Below, one piece after another: positions 13,293 through 22,543 of a DNA stretch of 34,063 bases; the stretch's first letter is position 1, and every line of letters begins with the position of its first letter. This stretch comes from Bacillota bacterium (GTDB lineage: Bacteria > Bacillota > Clostridia > Christensenellales > CAG-138). A program made the translations under genes and the position numbers. The notes below the pieces were generated by a model that searched no databases, had not been told where the DNA came from, and saw only the letters and a program-made list of their open reading frames with translations. The DNA is taken from assembly GCA_023399275.1 (NCBI GenBank), contig JAEWQH010000015.1, positions 1 through 34,063 on the forward strand, written 5' to 3'.

Positions 13293-15176
13293 ATGAAAGC
13301 ATGCATGAAAAAGCTGAATTCCTTTCTGGAGTTGGGCGGAACAAAGAAGGATCTTGTTTTACTTGCCGTGTCTGGAATCGCGCTGGTTGTCAGCCTGACG
13401 GGGTTTCAGCCGTTTCCGTTTAGCACCGCCTGGGTCGCCATCCTCCTTTGCGGTGTTCCGATTCTTCTGGAGGCCATCATAGGCCTGGTTACCGAATGCA
13501 ACATCAAGGCGGACGTTTTGGTCTCCATCGCGCTGATTGCTTCCGTGATGATCGGCGAGGACTTTGCCGCCGGAGAAGTAGCGTTTATCATGCAGCTTGG
13601 CGCCCTGCTGGAGGAGCTGACCGTAGCAAAAGCACGGGCGGGAATCGAAAAACTGGTGCATCTAACGCCTCAGACCGCGCGCGTTTTGAACGCAACCGGC
13701 GAACAGATCGTTTCCGCGCAAGACGTTCAGGTGGACGACATTCTGCGCGTGCTTCCCGGGGAGACAGTCCCTGTTGACGGCGTGATTCTGAGCGGGCATA
13801 CCTCCGTAAACCAGGCTGTGATGACCGGGGAATCCCTTCCGGTCGACAAGGCGCCCGGGGATACGGTTTCGAGCGGGACGGTGAATCAATTTGGCGCTTT
13901 TGAAATGAAGGCGGTCAAGGTTGGCGAAGATAGCTCGATTCAGCGCATGATTCGCCTGGTGCAGTCGGCAAACGCGGGAAAAGCGAAGATCGTGGGGCTT
14001 GCGGACCGCTGGGCAACGTGGATTGTGATCATCGCGCTGTCTGCAGCCATACTGACCTGGCTGATTTCAGGGCAGGTGATTCGAGCGGTAACCGTGCTGG
14101 TGGTGTTCTGTCCCTGTGCGCTTGTGTTGGCTACGCCGACCGCTATTATGGCGGCGATCGGAAACGCGACGAAACACGGTTTTTTGGTGCGGGAAGGCGA
14201 TGCGCTGGAACGGCTTGCCCTGGTATCCGCCGTGGCGTTTGACAAGACGGGCACGCTGACCTATGGAACGCCCACAGTGACGGCAATCGCTCCCGCCGGC
14301 AGCACACCAAGCGAACAACAGCTGTTCTCCCTTTGCGCCGCGGCGGAAGCGTTGTCCGAGCATCCGCTGGGGAAAGCGGTGGTACGGGATTATCGAAAAA
14401 CGTATTCGCACGCGCTTATAAAAGCCGACGGTTTTTCGATCATTCCCGGTCGAGGCGTGCAGGCAAACGTGCAAGGCAAGCGCGTGTTGGCCGGTAACCT
14501 TGCCCTGCTTTTGGAGCATGGAATCAGCCTTCCGCCGGAGTTATCGGTTCGTTCGGAGGCTTATCTTTCACAGGGCTGTACGCTGATTTACACCGCACTC
14601 GATGAAGAATACGCCGGATTTCTCGCGTTGTCCGATACGCTTCGCAGCGAGAGCAAAGCGATGATAAGGAGCCTATCCGCAATCGGCGTCCGCCCGGTTC
14701 TTCTCACCGGCGACCATCCAAATGCCGCCGGTACGATTGCAAAAACACTCGACATATCGGAATTTCACGCAGAGTGCCTGCCCGAAGACAAAATGAACTG
14801 GATTGAGCAACAGCAGCATCGGAAGGAAAAGATCTGCATGATCGGCGACGGCATCAACGACGCACCGGCGCTGAAAAAAGCGACCGTCGGAATCGCCATG
14901 GGCGGCGTGGGAAGCGATATTGCCGTGGATTCCGCAGATATCGTGCTGGTGGACGACGAGGTGAAGGAACTCCCCCATCTGTTCGCGCTTTCAAAAAAGA
15001 TGATGACGACGATCAAACTGAACATCACCTTTTCCATGGCGCTCAACTTCGCAGCCATCGGGCTCGCCATTACCGGAATTTTGGATCCGGTTCTTGGTGC
15101 GCTGGTGCATAATGCGGGTTCGGTCGTCGTCATTGTGAATTCCGCACTCCTGTTAAAATGGAAGAAACCGCGCTGA
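13293..15176 (+). CDS. P1B-type heavy-metal transporting ATPase
   Basis: A 627-residue metal-efflux P-type ATPase. In order: a short Cys-containing tail (MKACMKK) in place of the usual HMA domain, four membrane segments, the TGES actuator (178-181), the CPC transport site (273-275), the phosphorylation motif DKTGT (Asp317), the SEHPLGKAV nucleotide-domain motif, GDGINDAP, and two final membrane segments ending VHNAGSVVVIVNS. The CsoR boxes suggest Cu(I) export. The last segment, however, lacks the MxxSS of P1B-1 copper pumps and the Asp of the Zn/Cd group, so the metal is unsettled. The start at ATG 13293 has AAGGA eight bases upstream; an earlier in-frame TTG would swallow that site. Confidence 0.9.
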   Translation: MKACMKKLNSFLELGGTKKDLVLLAVSGIALVVSLTGFQPFPFSTAWVAILLCGVPILLEAIIGLVTECNIKADVLVSIALIASVMIGEDFAAGEVAFIMQLGALLEELTVAKARAGIEKLVHLTPQTARVLNATGEQIVSAQDVQVDDILRVLPGETVPVDGVILSGHTSVNQAVMTGESLPVDKAPGDTVSSGTVNQFGAFEMKAVKVGEDSSIQRMIRLVQSANAGKAKIVGLADRWATWIVIIALSAAILTWLISGQVIRAVTVLVVFCPCALVLATPTAIMAAIGNATKHGFLVREGDALERLALVSAVAFDKTGTLTYGTPTVTAIAPAGSTPSEQQLFSLCAAAEALSEHPLGKAVVRDYRKTYSHALIKADGFSIIPGRGVQANVQGKRVLAGNLALLLEHGISLPPELSVRSEAYLSQGCTLIYTALDEEYAGFLALSDTLRSESKAMIRSLSAIGVRPVLLTGDHPNAAGTIAKTLDISEFHAECLPEDKMNWIEQQQHRKEKICMIGDGINDAPALKKATVGIAMGGVGSDIAVDSADIVLVDDEVKELPHLFALSKKMMTTIKLNITFSMALNFAAIGLAITGILDPVLGALVHNAGSVVVIVNSALLLKWKKPR

Positions 15177-15290
15177 TTTTTGTGTGCGGTTCCTTGCTGT
15201 AGGAGTTATGATTCTATCCCAGTGTTGTATGATTCGATCGCGGATGCGTTCGGCCGGAAATCCGGAAAGCTCCATCGGGCCGTCCGCTCC

Positions 15291-16799
15291 TTAGCCGGGG
15301 CTGCCATTTGCGTCGTCTTTCTTGGCCGCGGCATCGTCGCACGGCCAATCGGGATCCAGATTGAGCAGGCGGCCGTCCGTCTGGTGCGGTATCACGCGGC
15401 GGTCCCTTAAATAATCCACGAAATATGTGTGTGTGCGGATATGCGTGTTGACCCACGCGGTTTGCTTCATGATATCCTGATAGTTGTTTCCGCCGCTGGC
15501 GATATAGTCGGTTGTGGCGATGCGCACATAGGAATCGGGCCGCAACGGCCGGCCATCCTCCAGACGGATGGAGCATACGCGTTGCCCCTCCGGCTTTCGT
15601 GTGTCCACCTCTACGCGTAGGCCGGAAAACTGCAGTGCGCGGTTCATTGCCCAGTGTCCGGTTTCATACGTGCGTTCAAACAGACATTTGAGCTGCAGCC
15701 CACGCATTGTACCTGCGAAGATATCCTCGTCAAAGCACATCACATGCTGGACCATCTCAGCGGTAACCGTGCCGGCAGGCATGTAGCCATACATGCTTGT
15801 GGCATTGAACACTCCGACCTCCGCATTTGCCGCCTTTCGAAGGGCATCGGTATAAAAATTTCCAAGCGCGCATTCGCACTGGCTGTCCACCGAAAGCGCT
15901 GCCGGCAGTTCTGCCAGCGCTTCGTTCAGCGCCGGACGATACGGCGCCATCGCCCGATCTACCGCAAGCTGTATGTCGGTCCGCGGCTGAAGCGGCTCCG
16001 CCTCAGCCCCGAGCAAGCGGTAGAGCCGCGCCTTGCGCGATCGCACCCGCTTGTTCGCATCCAAAACCAATCGAATATGCGCGATGTCGTTTGCCGAAAA
16101 ACCGGCCTTTGCAAACACGGTTTCTCCCCGCACGAAAGCAAAGCTGCCGAAGTTATGTCCGCCGATCAATACGTCCACCGGCGGGATTTCGCCGGCCACT
16201 TCAAACAGCTCTCCCGTACAAACCCCTTCGCTCGTAACGCTGCCGGGCAGATGCGACAGTACGATGATGATATCCGCGCCCTCGCGCCTGAGCCGGGGAA
16301 CAAGCACATTCAACACCTTTGCAGGCGAAACCACCGTGTAGTCCGTAAAGCGGTCCTGCTTGACCATAAACGGCGTATATGCCGTCGTTACGCCGATGAT
16401 TCCGATGTGGATCCCCTGGCGCTCCAGCATCACATATGGTGCGGCAAAGGGCAGAACCCGCTGCGATGCGGCATCCAGAATATTGGCGCATAGGATCGGA
16501 AAATTCGCTCTCTGCAGCACCGCGTGCATACTTTCGCGGCCGTTGTCAAACTCATGGTTCCCAAGCGTCATCGCGTCAACGCCCAGACGATTGAGCATGT
16601 CGATCACCGGCTCACCGGCGGTCAGATTGCAAATCGGCGCGCCGCAGAGCACATCCCCCGCATCGAGAAACAGCGTTCCCGATGGGTTCTCCTTGCGCTG
16701 CCGCGAGAGCAACGCGGCAAGCCTGGCCGCCCCCGGGCAATGGTAGGTTTCCTCTATCGCCCCTGCAAAGTCGGTTTGTGTGAGAATGTCAAGAATCAT
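15291..16799 (-). CDS. 5'-nucleotidase/metallophosphatase-like protein 1, divergent metal site
   Basis: A 502-residue cytoplasmic relative of UshA-type 5'-nucleotidases: a calcineurin-like domain (1-about 265) plus a 5'-nucleotidase C-terminal domain. Ligands kept are Asp10, Asp49 (LDAGD), Asn81 with His82 and Asp85 (GNHEFD), His183 and His215. Two are lost: DxHG reads DFAG (His to Ala12), and GHxH/Q reads GHNF (Phe217). In the C-terminal domain NxGGIR reads NATSMYG, without the substrate Arg, and GGDGY reads SGGNNY. No signal peptide is present, whereas family members are usually exported. The start has GAGAGG upstream. It is the last gene of the phosphate operon, 167 bases after its paralog. 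Activity may differ from nucleotidase, or be lost. Confidence 0.85.
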   Translation of the reverse strand: MILDILTQTDFAGAIEETYHCPGAARLAALLSRQRKENPSGTLFLDAGDVLCGAPICNLTAGEPVIDMLNRLGVDAMTLGNHEFDNGRESMHAVLQRANFPILCANILDAASQRVLPFAAPYVMLERQGIHIGIIGVTTAYTPFMVKQDRFTDYTVVSPAKVLNVLVPRLRREGADIIIVLSHLPGSVTSEGVCTGELFEVAGEIPPVDVLIGGHNFGSFAFVRGETVFAKAGFSANDIAHIRLVLDANKRVRSRKARLYRLLGAEAEPLQPRTDIQLAVDRAMAPYRPALNEALAELPAALSVDSQCECALGNFYTDALRKAANAEVGVFNATSMYGYMPAGTVTAEMVQHVMCFDEDIFAGTMRGLQLKCLFERTYETGHWAMNRALQFSGLRVEVDTRKPEGQRVCSIRLEDGRPLRPDSYVRIATTDYIASGGNNYQDIMKQTAWVNTHIRTHTYFVDYLRDRRVIPHQTDGRLLNLDPDWPCDDAAAKKDDANGSPG

Positions 16800-16966
16800 T
16801 ACACATATCCTCTCCCACGCGATTCAAGCGGCGCGGAGCATGCCCCGATGCGCATGTTTGCCGGTTTACGAAGCGGCTTTGTAAAACCATCGGCCCTGCT
16901 TAGGGGGCCGGCGGTCACCCCGCAAGAAAAGCGCCGGTTCCGGTCGCCGCGTTTTCAGCGCAGTCC

Positions 16967-18433
16967 CTAGAACGGTGCGTTGTCGTTTTCCGGGCGGCCC
17001 GTTTCATGCAGCCGCTGCTCGGGCGACACATACATACATCCATGCGTCCGGATGGATTGGAAGATCGCGTCGTAGATCCGCACGCCAGTCGTCTGCCAGC
17101 CGATCGTTTGGGCGATGTCGCCCGTGTCGTTGCCGCCGGAGGCCATGTACTCAGAGGTTGCAACCGTGTAGCTCCGCGCCGGATCAAGGGGCGTGCCGTC
17201 CGTCAGCGCAATCGCCTGTATCTTCGAAAACGCAGGCTTAGTGTGGTCGACCCGAACGATCAGTCCGCAGAAAAATATGCCGGCATTGTTTCCAAAGCGC
17301 GACGGTTCATACACCAGCTCAAACAGCCGCCAAATCTGCGCGCCTGTCATGCTGCCTTTCAGAATGGGATCATTAAACCCCATGACCGAGGTGATATCCT
17401 CCGCCGTTACGGGGCCGGGTTCGATCGCGCCGCCTGCGCTGGTCGCATTGAGGTAAGCGATGTCCGTCGCCGCACTTTCCTGCACACATCCGGCCAGAAA
17501 ATTGCCGAGCTTTGTCTCGGCGGAGAGGCGGATGCTCCAGTACTCGTCCGTTGTGGTGAGCACGTCTTCAAAGAATCCTTTAAACGGATCTGTCACACGG
17601 TTTTCATATTCCTGAAAAACCGGAAGCGTTTGGAGGCCGGGGTCGGTTTGGAGCACCTGACAGGAGCTTTTTTGAATCCGGCAGTTCTCCCGGTCATACC
17701 AAAGCCGCGCGTGGCAAAGACTCTTTCCCGCAAAGCCGCCCTTTAGTACGATGGTTCCGTTCACCCGCTCCGCAAAATCACCCGGAATGTGGCCGCCGAT
17801 CATCACATCTACGGGAGGAATATCATTCAAAATATCGATCATCTCTCCGGAAACGGCATGATCCGCATCGATGTAGAAGGGAATATGCGCAAGCACCACA
17901 ACGATATCCGCGCCCCTTTGCCGCATCTGCGGAATCAAGCGCCGGCAGGCTTCTATCGACGAGCACACCCGGTAGGGCGAAAAAGAGGATGCTGTTACCA
18001 TGTATGGTGTATACTCTGTCGTGATGCCGAGCACCCCGACCGTGATGCCTTGGCGCGCAAGCAGGACATACGGCTGCGTACCGGGGATCGGTTTCCCGCT
18101 CTCCCGCTCCACGATATTTGCACACAGCACCGGAAACGTAGCCGCGCCGATGCAATCATCCAGAAAATCTTTTCCGCGGTCGAATTCATGATTTCCAAGC
18201 GTCATGGCATCGGTGCCGATCAAGGCAACGCCGCCGACCGCGGGGCGGCCGCCCCAAAAGGTGGTTGAAAAGGAATCCCCGGCATCCAGCAGGAGCGTTC
18301 CCGCCGGATTGAAGGACCGCAGTTGTTCGATGCTCGTGCCAAAGACGGCGAGCCCCGGGTTTCGCTTCGTGCGCCGGATACGGCCGGAAAAATCGGCGTG
18401 CGCCAAGATATCGATCGGAATGAGTTTTTCCAT
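16967..18433 (-). CDS. 5'-nucleotidase/metallophosphatase-like protein 2, divergent metal site
   Basis: A 488-residue paralog of the downstream gene; from residue 81 to 220 the key motifs fall at identical positions (NHEFD 81, His183, GGH to 215). It keeps Asp14, Asp53, Asn81, His82, Asp85, His183 and His215 but replaces the same two ligands: DxHG is DFSG (Ser16) and GHxH/Q is GHIP (Pro217). The C-terminal substrate loop is NATSAGGAI, without the usual Arg, and ASGGNDTG replaces the GGDGY element. No signal peptide is seen. The gene starts six bases after the MalG-like permease, whose stop overlaps its AAGGGA ribosome site. Shared losses in two diverged copies argue for selection for a changed site over decay of one gene. 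Confidence 0.85.
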   Translation of the reverse strand: MEKLIPIDILAHADFSGRIRRTKRNPGLAVFGTSIEQLRSFNPAGTLLLDAGDSFSTTFWGGRPAVGGVALIGTDAMTLGNHEFDRGKDFLDDCIGAATFPVLCANIVERESGKPIPGTQPYVLLARQGITVGVLGITTEYTPYMVTASSFSPYRVCSSIEACRRLIPQMRQRGADIVVVLAHIPFYIDADHAVSGEMIDILNDIPPVDVMIGGHIPGDFAERVNGTIVLKGGFAGKSLCHARLWYDRENCRIQKSSCQVLQTDPGLQTLPVFQEYENRVTDPFKGFFEDVLTTTDEYWSIRLSAETKLGNFLAGCVQESAATDIAYLNATSAGGAIEPGPVTAEDITSVMGFNDPILKGSMTGAQIWRLFELVYEPSRFGNNAGIFFCGLIVRVDHTKPAFSKIQAIALTDGTPLDPARSYTVATSEYMASGGNDTGDIAQTIGWQTTGVRIYDAIFQSIRTHGCMYVSPEQRLHETGRPENDNAPF

Positions 18434-18439
18434 AGGAAA

Positions 18440-19261
18440 CTATCCCTTCAGCCCGCCACGGGACACCCCCGTGACAATTTGCTTGCGAAAACAGATAAAC
18501 AGAAGGATCATAGGCAGCACCACGATCGTCGCCGCTGCCATCAGCCGCTCGTAACGGATGCCGCTGGATGTCATAAACGCATACAGCCCAAACGGCAGCG
18601 TGCGCGATTCCGGGTTGTTGGTAACCAACACCGTCCACAGAAAAGAGTTCCAGCAGGTGATGGCGTTGAGCAGGCCGATCGTCGCGAGCGCAGGCTTTGC
18701 CAACGGCACCATAACGCGCCAGAGATACCGCCAATTGGACGCGCCGTCCACACGCGCCGAGTAATAGAGGCTGTCCGGTATGGACAAAAAGAAGTTTCGC
18801 AAAATATAGGTGTAAAAGACACTCGAACAAAATGGCAGGATCAGCGCCCAAAGGTTATCGACCAGTTTCCAGCTGACGGCGACCGTTTGATAGTTTGTTA
18901 TGATGAGCATTTCAAACGGGATCATCATAAGCGACAAGAGCCCCGCAAAGAGGGCATCCCGCCCCGGGAACTTCAGCCGCGAAAAAGCGAACGCGGCAAG
19001 TATCGTCGTAAACATCGTAAAGCATACGCAGGCAACCGTAACGATTACAGAGTTTATGAAATAGCGGGCAAAAGGCGCCTTTTCAAAAGCATAACGGTAG
19101 TTTTCAAACGTGAACCGATTCGGGAAAACCGTCGGCGGCGTGGTGTTGACCTCCGCAGCCGTTTTGAAGGACGAAAGCAGCATCCATACAAATGGCAGCA
19201 CCATGATGGCCGCGCCCACAGCGAGCACAAGGTATAAGGCACTCCGTTTCAATCTTTTCAT
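18440..19261 (-). CDS. CUT1-type ABC importer permease (MalG/UgpE-like)
   Basis: A 273-residue inner-membrane permease with six predicted segments, the first at residues about 9-30. The coupling loop carries ARVDGASNWRYLWRVMVPLAKPALAT (about 168-193), the EAA motif of the MalG group. The protein ends GVSRGGLKG, as MalG/UgpE proteins typically do. It pairs with the permease encoded three bases upstream. Carbohydrate-class CUT1 importers move oligosaccharides, polyols or glycerol phosphates; the hydrolases around it suggest a phosphorylated substrate. Confidence 0.93.
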   Translation of the reverse strand: MKRLKRSALYLVLAVGAAIMVLPFVWMLLSSFKTAAEVNTTPPTVFPNRFTFENYRYAFEKAPFARYFINSVIVTVACVCFTMFTTILAAFAFSRLKFPGRDALFAGLLSLMMIPFEMLIITNYQTVAVSWKLVDNLWALILPFCSSVFYTYILRNFFLSIPDSLYYSARVDGASNWRYLWRVMVPLAKPALATIGLLNAITCWNSFLWTVLVTNNPESRTLPFGLYAFMTSSGIRYERLMAAATIVVLPMILLFICFRKQIVTGVSRGGLKG

Positions 19262-19264
19262 GGC

Positions 19265-20188
19265 TTAATAGTTCTTCCATTTCCGCTGCATAAACAGCTG
19301 AATCATCGTGAGCACCAGCACGATCAAAAACAGGATGACGGCGCTCGCCGCCGCGCGTCCGAGCTTCCACTTTACAAAAAAGGCGTCGTAGAGGTAGTAT
19401 ACCACCGTATACAGCGAGTATGCAGATCCGGGGTTGCCGTTGAAGAGCGGAAACAGCTCCGAAAACACCTTGGAAGCGGAGATCATATTCACGATAAAGG
19501 TCAGCCCGATGGTGGGCGCGAGCAACGGAAGCGTGATGCGCATAAAGATCTTTCCGTTTTTCGCTCCGTCCGCGCGGGCCGCGGTGTAATACTGCGGGTT
19601 TACATTTTGAAAACCTGCCAACAAAAGAATGGTGGTAAACGGGATCATGCTCCACACGCCGTATATGATCAGCGCGGGTAGATTGTAAACCGGGTTGTTG
19701 AGCCAGTTGACCGCCTGCACGCCCAGCAGCGAGAGAAAGTAGTTGACCAGGCCGTAGTCAAAGTTGAAGAGCCATTTCCAAACGAGCCCGATGGCGGTGA
19801 CCGAGGTGACCATGGGCAAAAAATAGCAGGTTTGGAAAAAAGCCTTCAGCTTGATGTCGTTGTTCAGCATCGTCGCGATCAGCAGCGAAAGCGCGGTGGC
19901 GATGGGAACGACAAACGCGGTATAGAGCGCCGTATTCTTTAGCCCGTTCAAAAAGTTGGGGTCCGTAATGACGTCCTGATAGTTCTTCAGCCCCAGCCCG
20001 TTGAATGCGCCGGTAAGAATCCGGTAATCTTGCTGAAAGGAAATGAGCAGAACGTTGATAAACGGATAGATCATAAAGATGATCAATCCGGTCAGAAAGG
20101 GCGCCAAAAAAGCCGCCGGCACCAGAAAGGTTCTGGCTGTGACCTTTTCGCCGTCCGGTTTCAACATTTGCGTAAACCGTCGCTTCAT
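19265..20188 (-). CDS. CUT1-type ABC importer permease (MalF/UgpA-like)
   Basis: A 307-residue permease with six predicted segments, the first at about residues 28-50 (LTGLIIFMIYPFINVLLISF). The EAA loop is AARADGAKNGKIFMRITLPLLAPTIG (about 206-231). The sequence FNGLGLKNYQDVITDPNFLNGLKNT is typical of MalF/UgpA periplasmic segments in Gram-positives. Its ATG overlaps the stop of the ATPase gene (ATGA at 20185-20188), which indicates coupled translation. Confidence 0.93.
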   Translation of the reverse strand: MKRRFTQMLKPDGEKVTARTFLVPAAFLAPFLTGLIIFMIYPFINVLLISFQQDYRILTGAFNGLGLKNYQDVITDPNFLNGLKNTALYTAFVVPIATALSLLIATMLNNDIKLKAFFQTCYFLPMVTSVTAIGLVWKWLFNFDYGLVNYFLSLLGVQAVNWLNNPVYNLPALIIYGVWSMIPFTTILLLAGFQNVNPQYYTAARADGAKNGKIFMRITLPLLAPTIGLTFIVNMISASKVFSELFPLFNGNPGSAYSLYTVVYYLYDAFFVKWKLGRAAASAVILFLIVLVLTMIQLFMQRKWKNY

Positions 20189-21246
20189 GACAGCCGCTCC
20201 CCCGTGTTCTGGTCAAATAGAAACACGCCGCGTTTTTTGAAGCTGACAAAGAGCTCCTGGCCGATTGCGAGCGGATAGTCGCCGCTGATAAAGGCTCTGC
20301 ACGGCTGGCCTTCCAAATCAAGAACGGAGAGCTCGTCCTTGTTGATCGAGTATCGCTCCAGAACGCGCGCGCTTAGCGCGTTTTCCTTCGCGGGTACGAC
20401 AACGCTCTCGGCGCGCAGCGCAAGAACCGCCGGGGTTCCGTTTGAAACCGCGCGGCAAAGTGGCAGTGTGTAGCGCCGATCGGAGTTGTTGAATCGAAAC
20501 GCCCCATCCTCCATCGTCCCAAAGAACTTGTTGATCGACGGCGCACCTAAAAAATCCGCTACAAAAAAATTGCTCGGTTCGTCATACAGCCGTCGCGGGC
20601 TGTCCTGCTGCTGCAAAACGCCGTTCCTGAGCAGAATGATCTCATCCGCGATCGAGGATGCCTCCTCCTGGTCGTGCGTAACGAATACGGTAGTCACTTT
20701 GGAGGTGCGCTGGATGCGCAGAATCTCCTCGCGCATTTCGACGCGCAGTTTCGCGTCCAGATTGGAAAGCGGCTCGTCGAGCAAAAGCAGCTCCGGGTTC
20801 TTCGCCAGCGCCCGCGCTATGGCGACCCGCTGCTGCTGGCCGCCGGACAGTTCGCTGGGCTTGCGATTGAGAAGCTCAGAGATTCGCACCAGCTCCGCAA
20901 GCTCTTTTGCCCGCTCGATCCGCTCTTTTTTCGGAACACGCTTGATCTCCAGCGGGAAGCACACGTTTTCAAGCACCGTCATGTGCGGGTAGAGCGCATA
21001 GTTTTGAAAAACCAGGCCGACGTTTCGTTTCTGCGGCGGCAGATCGGTGACGTCTTTTTCATCAAACAGGATGCGTCCTTCGCTGGCCGGCAATATGCCC
21101 GAGAGCATGTTGAGTATGGTCGTTTTCCCGCAGCCCGACGGGCCGAGCAGCGCAATGAGCTGACCGCTTTGTATGGTGACGCAAAGCGCGCTGACCGCTG
21201 TTGTTTTGCCAAACCTTTTGGTAAGCTGGTTCAATTCGATTCGCAT
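20185..21246 (-). CDS. CUT1-type ABC importer ATPase (UgpC/MsmK-like)
   Basis: A 353-residue ABC ATPase energising the two permeases. Walker A is GPSGCGKT (35-42), the Q-loop region NYALYPHMTVLENV, the signature LSGGQ at 133-137, Walker B LLLDE at 154-158, and the switch His in VTHDQEEA. The C-terminal third (about 235-353) is a TOBE/MDR domain with LGAPSINKFFGTMED and LALRAESVVV, as in UgpC, MalK and MsmX. Possessing a dedicated ATPase is notable because many Firmicute CUT1 importers share one. It starts four bases after the phosphodiesterase gene. Confidence 0.95.
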   Translation of the reverse strand: MRIELNQLTKRFGKTTAVSALCVTIQSGQLIALLGPSGCGKTTILNMLSGILPASEGRILFDEKDVTDLPPQKRNVGLVFQNYALYPHMTVLENVCFPLEIKRVPKKERIERAKELAELVRISELLNRKPSELSGGQQQRVAIARALAKNPELLLLDEPLSNLDAKLRVEMREEILRIQRTSKVTTVFVTHDQEEASSIADEIILLRNGVLQQQDSPRRLYDEPSNFFVADFLGAPSINKFFGTMEDGAFRFNNSDRRYTLPLCRAVSNGTPAVLALRAESVVVPAKENALSARVLERYSINKDELSVLDLEGQPCRAFISGDYPLAIGQELFVSFKKRGVFLFDQNTGERLS

Positions 21247-21250
21247 AGCG

Positions 21251-22543
21251 TCACCTTAAGATCTCTTCAATCGCTGTGCCGTCTGCATCGGGCATGGAAA
21301 ACCCGAGCATACGTGCCATCGTCGGCGCTTCGTCCACCATGGAACGCCGCTCGACCACCGCTCCGGGGACGACCCCCGGGCCAGCCGCCAGAAACGTGGT
21401 CAGTTCCTCGCGCGTGGGGCTTCCGCCGTGCGTTGCCGCGCCTGTCTTGTGGTTGCCGGGGATGCGGCTGCCGTAGATATCCTCCAGATCAAAGCGTTCT
21501 CCAAAAGCGATCGGCAGACGGCTTTCGAGTATAAAATCAAACGGGCCATCCACATGGAACAGGGCCTTTGCCTCTTCGCGGTCCCACACATAGCCCAGCT
21601 GCAAACGCGGATCACTCTTGAGCGAGTCGAGAAAAGCCTTTACACGCGCCTTTACGGGGAGATCGTCCGGATCGCCTAGCTCAACATAGGCGGCAAGCCC
21701 AGTCGAATGCACCAGCGCGTCAAAGGACGCGAGCCCGCCGTTTTCATTCGTGCGAATGAAGCCGTTTTGCCGAAGCAACACGTTTATGTGGATGATATCC
21801 TCGATATCGGTCTGCCCGTGGTCGCCCAGTATTACGAGATTGGTTTGCTCCAGCGTTCCTTTGCGGCGCAAAGCTTCCACAATGCTGCCAAACTCCTCGT
21901 CGTGCTTTCGCAGCTGATTTGTCACAGGCTCGTTATGCAGCCCGTGCAGGTGCCGGCTGCCATCCAGGTCACACATCTTAACCAGCATGACGTCCGGCTG
22001 ATCGCCATCTTCCAGTATATCCAGCGCCACCGCCATCGTAAACAAGTCGAGGCTGCGGTCGGGTCCTTTCAGATAGCGACCATGCTTGTAGAAATAGCGT
22101 TCCATCAGGGGTTGGGTTGCGGTGTTTTCAAGCCAGGATTCCGGCTCCCAGCCGGTGTAGCTGTAAGGAACGATCATCGGAAAATTCATGTCGTAATCCG
22201 CGCCGCCGGACACAGGCCACGACAGGGAGCAGGTGCTGCGCCCGTTTTCACGCGCATAATCCAGAAGCGTCGGCACCTTTACATCCGTTTTCAGGCAATG
22301 CCACGGTTGGTGAAAGTAGCCTCCCCGCCGCATCACCTCGTTGTTTGCGATGCCGTGCCGGTCGACATAGCAGCCGGTGATGATCGAGGTGTGGCAGCAA
22401 TAGGTCAATGCCGGCCACACCGGCTCAATGTCCTTTACGACGGCGGCGCGCTCGAGAAACGGCCCAAAGTGCGGCATGGTGCGCATCGCATCCACGTCGC
22501 TTGCGCACAGGGCATCTATACAGAAAACAAGAAGTTTATTCAT
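21251..22543 (-). CDS. Alkaline-phosphatase-superfamily phosphodiesterase/nucleotide pyrophosphatase
   Basis: A 430-residue cytoplasmic enzyme of the NPP/type I phosphodiesterase group. The two-metal site looks intact: Asp10 (FCIDAL), nucleophile Thr47 in PALTYCCHTS, Asp194 and His198 (DGSRHLHG), Asp241 and His242 (GDHGQTD), and His372 (THGGSP). Members cleave phosphodiester or pyrophosphate bonds; one such step would feed the phosphomonoesterases of the operon. No signal peptide or membrane anchor is present, unlike exported NPPs. The ATG at 22543 overlaps the upstream stop (ATGA) and has GGAG close upstream; an in-frame codon 19 residues earlier would lie inside the MBL gene. Confidence 0.88.
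   Translation of the reverse strand: MNKLLVFCIDALCASDVDAMRTMPHFGPFLERAAVVKDIEPVWPALTYCCHTSIITGCYVDRHGIANNEVMRRGGYFHQPWHCLKTDVKVPTLLDYARENGRSTCSLSWPVSGGADYDMNFPMIVPYSYTGWEPESWLENTATQPLMERYFYKHGRYLKGPDRSLDLFTMAVALDILEDGDQPDVMLVKMCDLDGSRHLHGLHNEPVTNQLRKHDEEFGSIVEALRRKGTLEQTNLVILGDHGQTDIEDIIHINVLLRQNGFIRTNENGGLASFDALVHSTGLAAYVELGDPDDLPVKARVKAFLDSLKSDPRLQLGYVWDREEAKALFHVDGPFDFILESRLPIAFGERFDLEDIYGSRIPGNHKTGAATHGGSPTREELTTFLAAGPGVVPGAVVERRSMVDEAPTMARMLGFSMPDADGTAIEEILR

Noticed and set aside
15207..15218. A 12-base sequence shared with the moaC promoter (TATGATTCTATC at 12554-12565)
   Set aside because: Several 12-base matches are expected by chance in 34 kb; this copy lacks the second half of the dyad and a -35 box.
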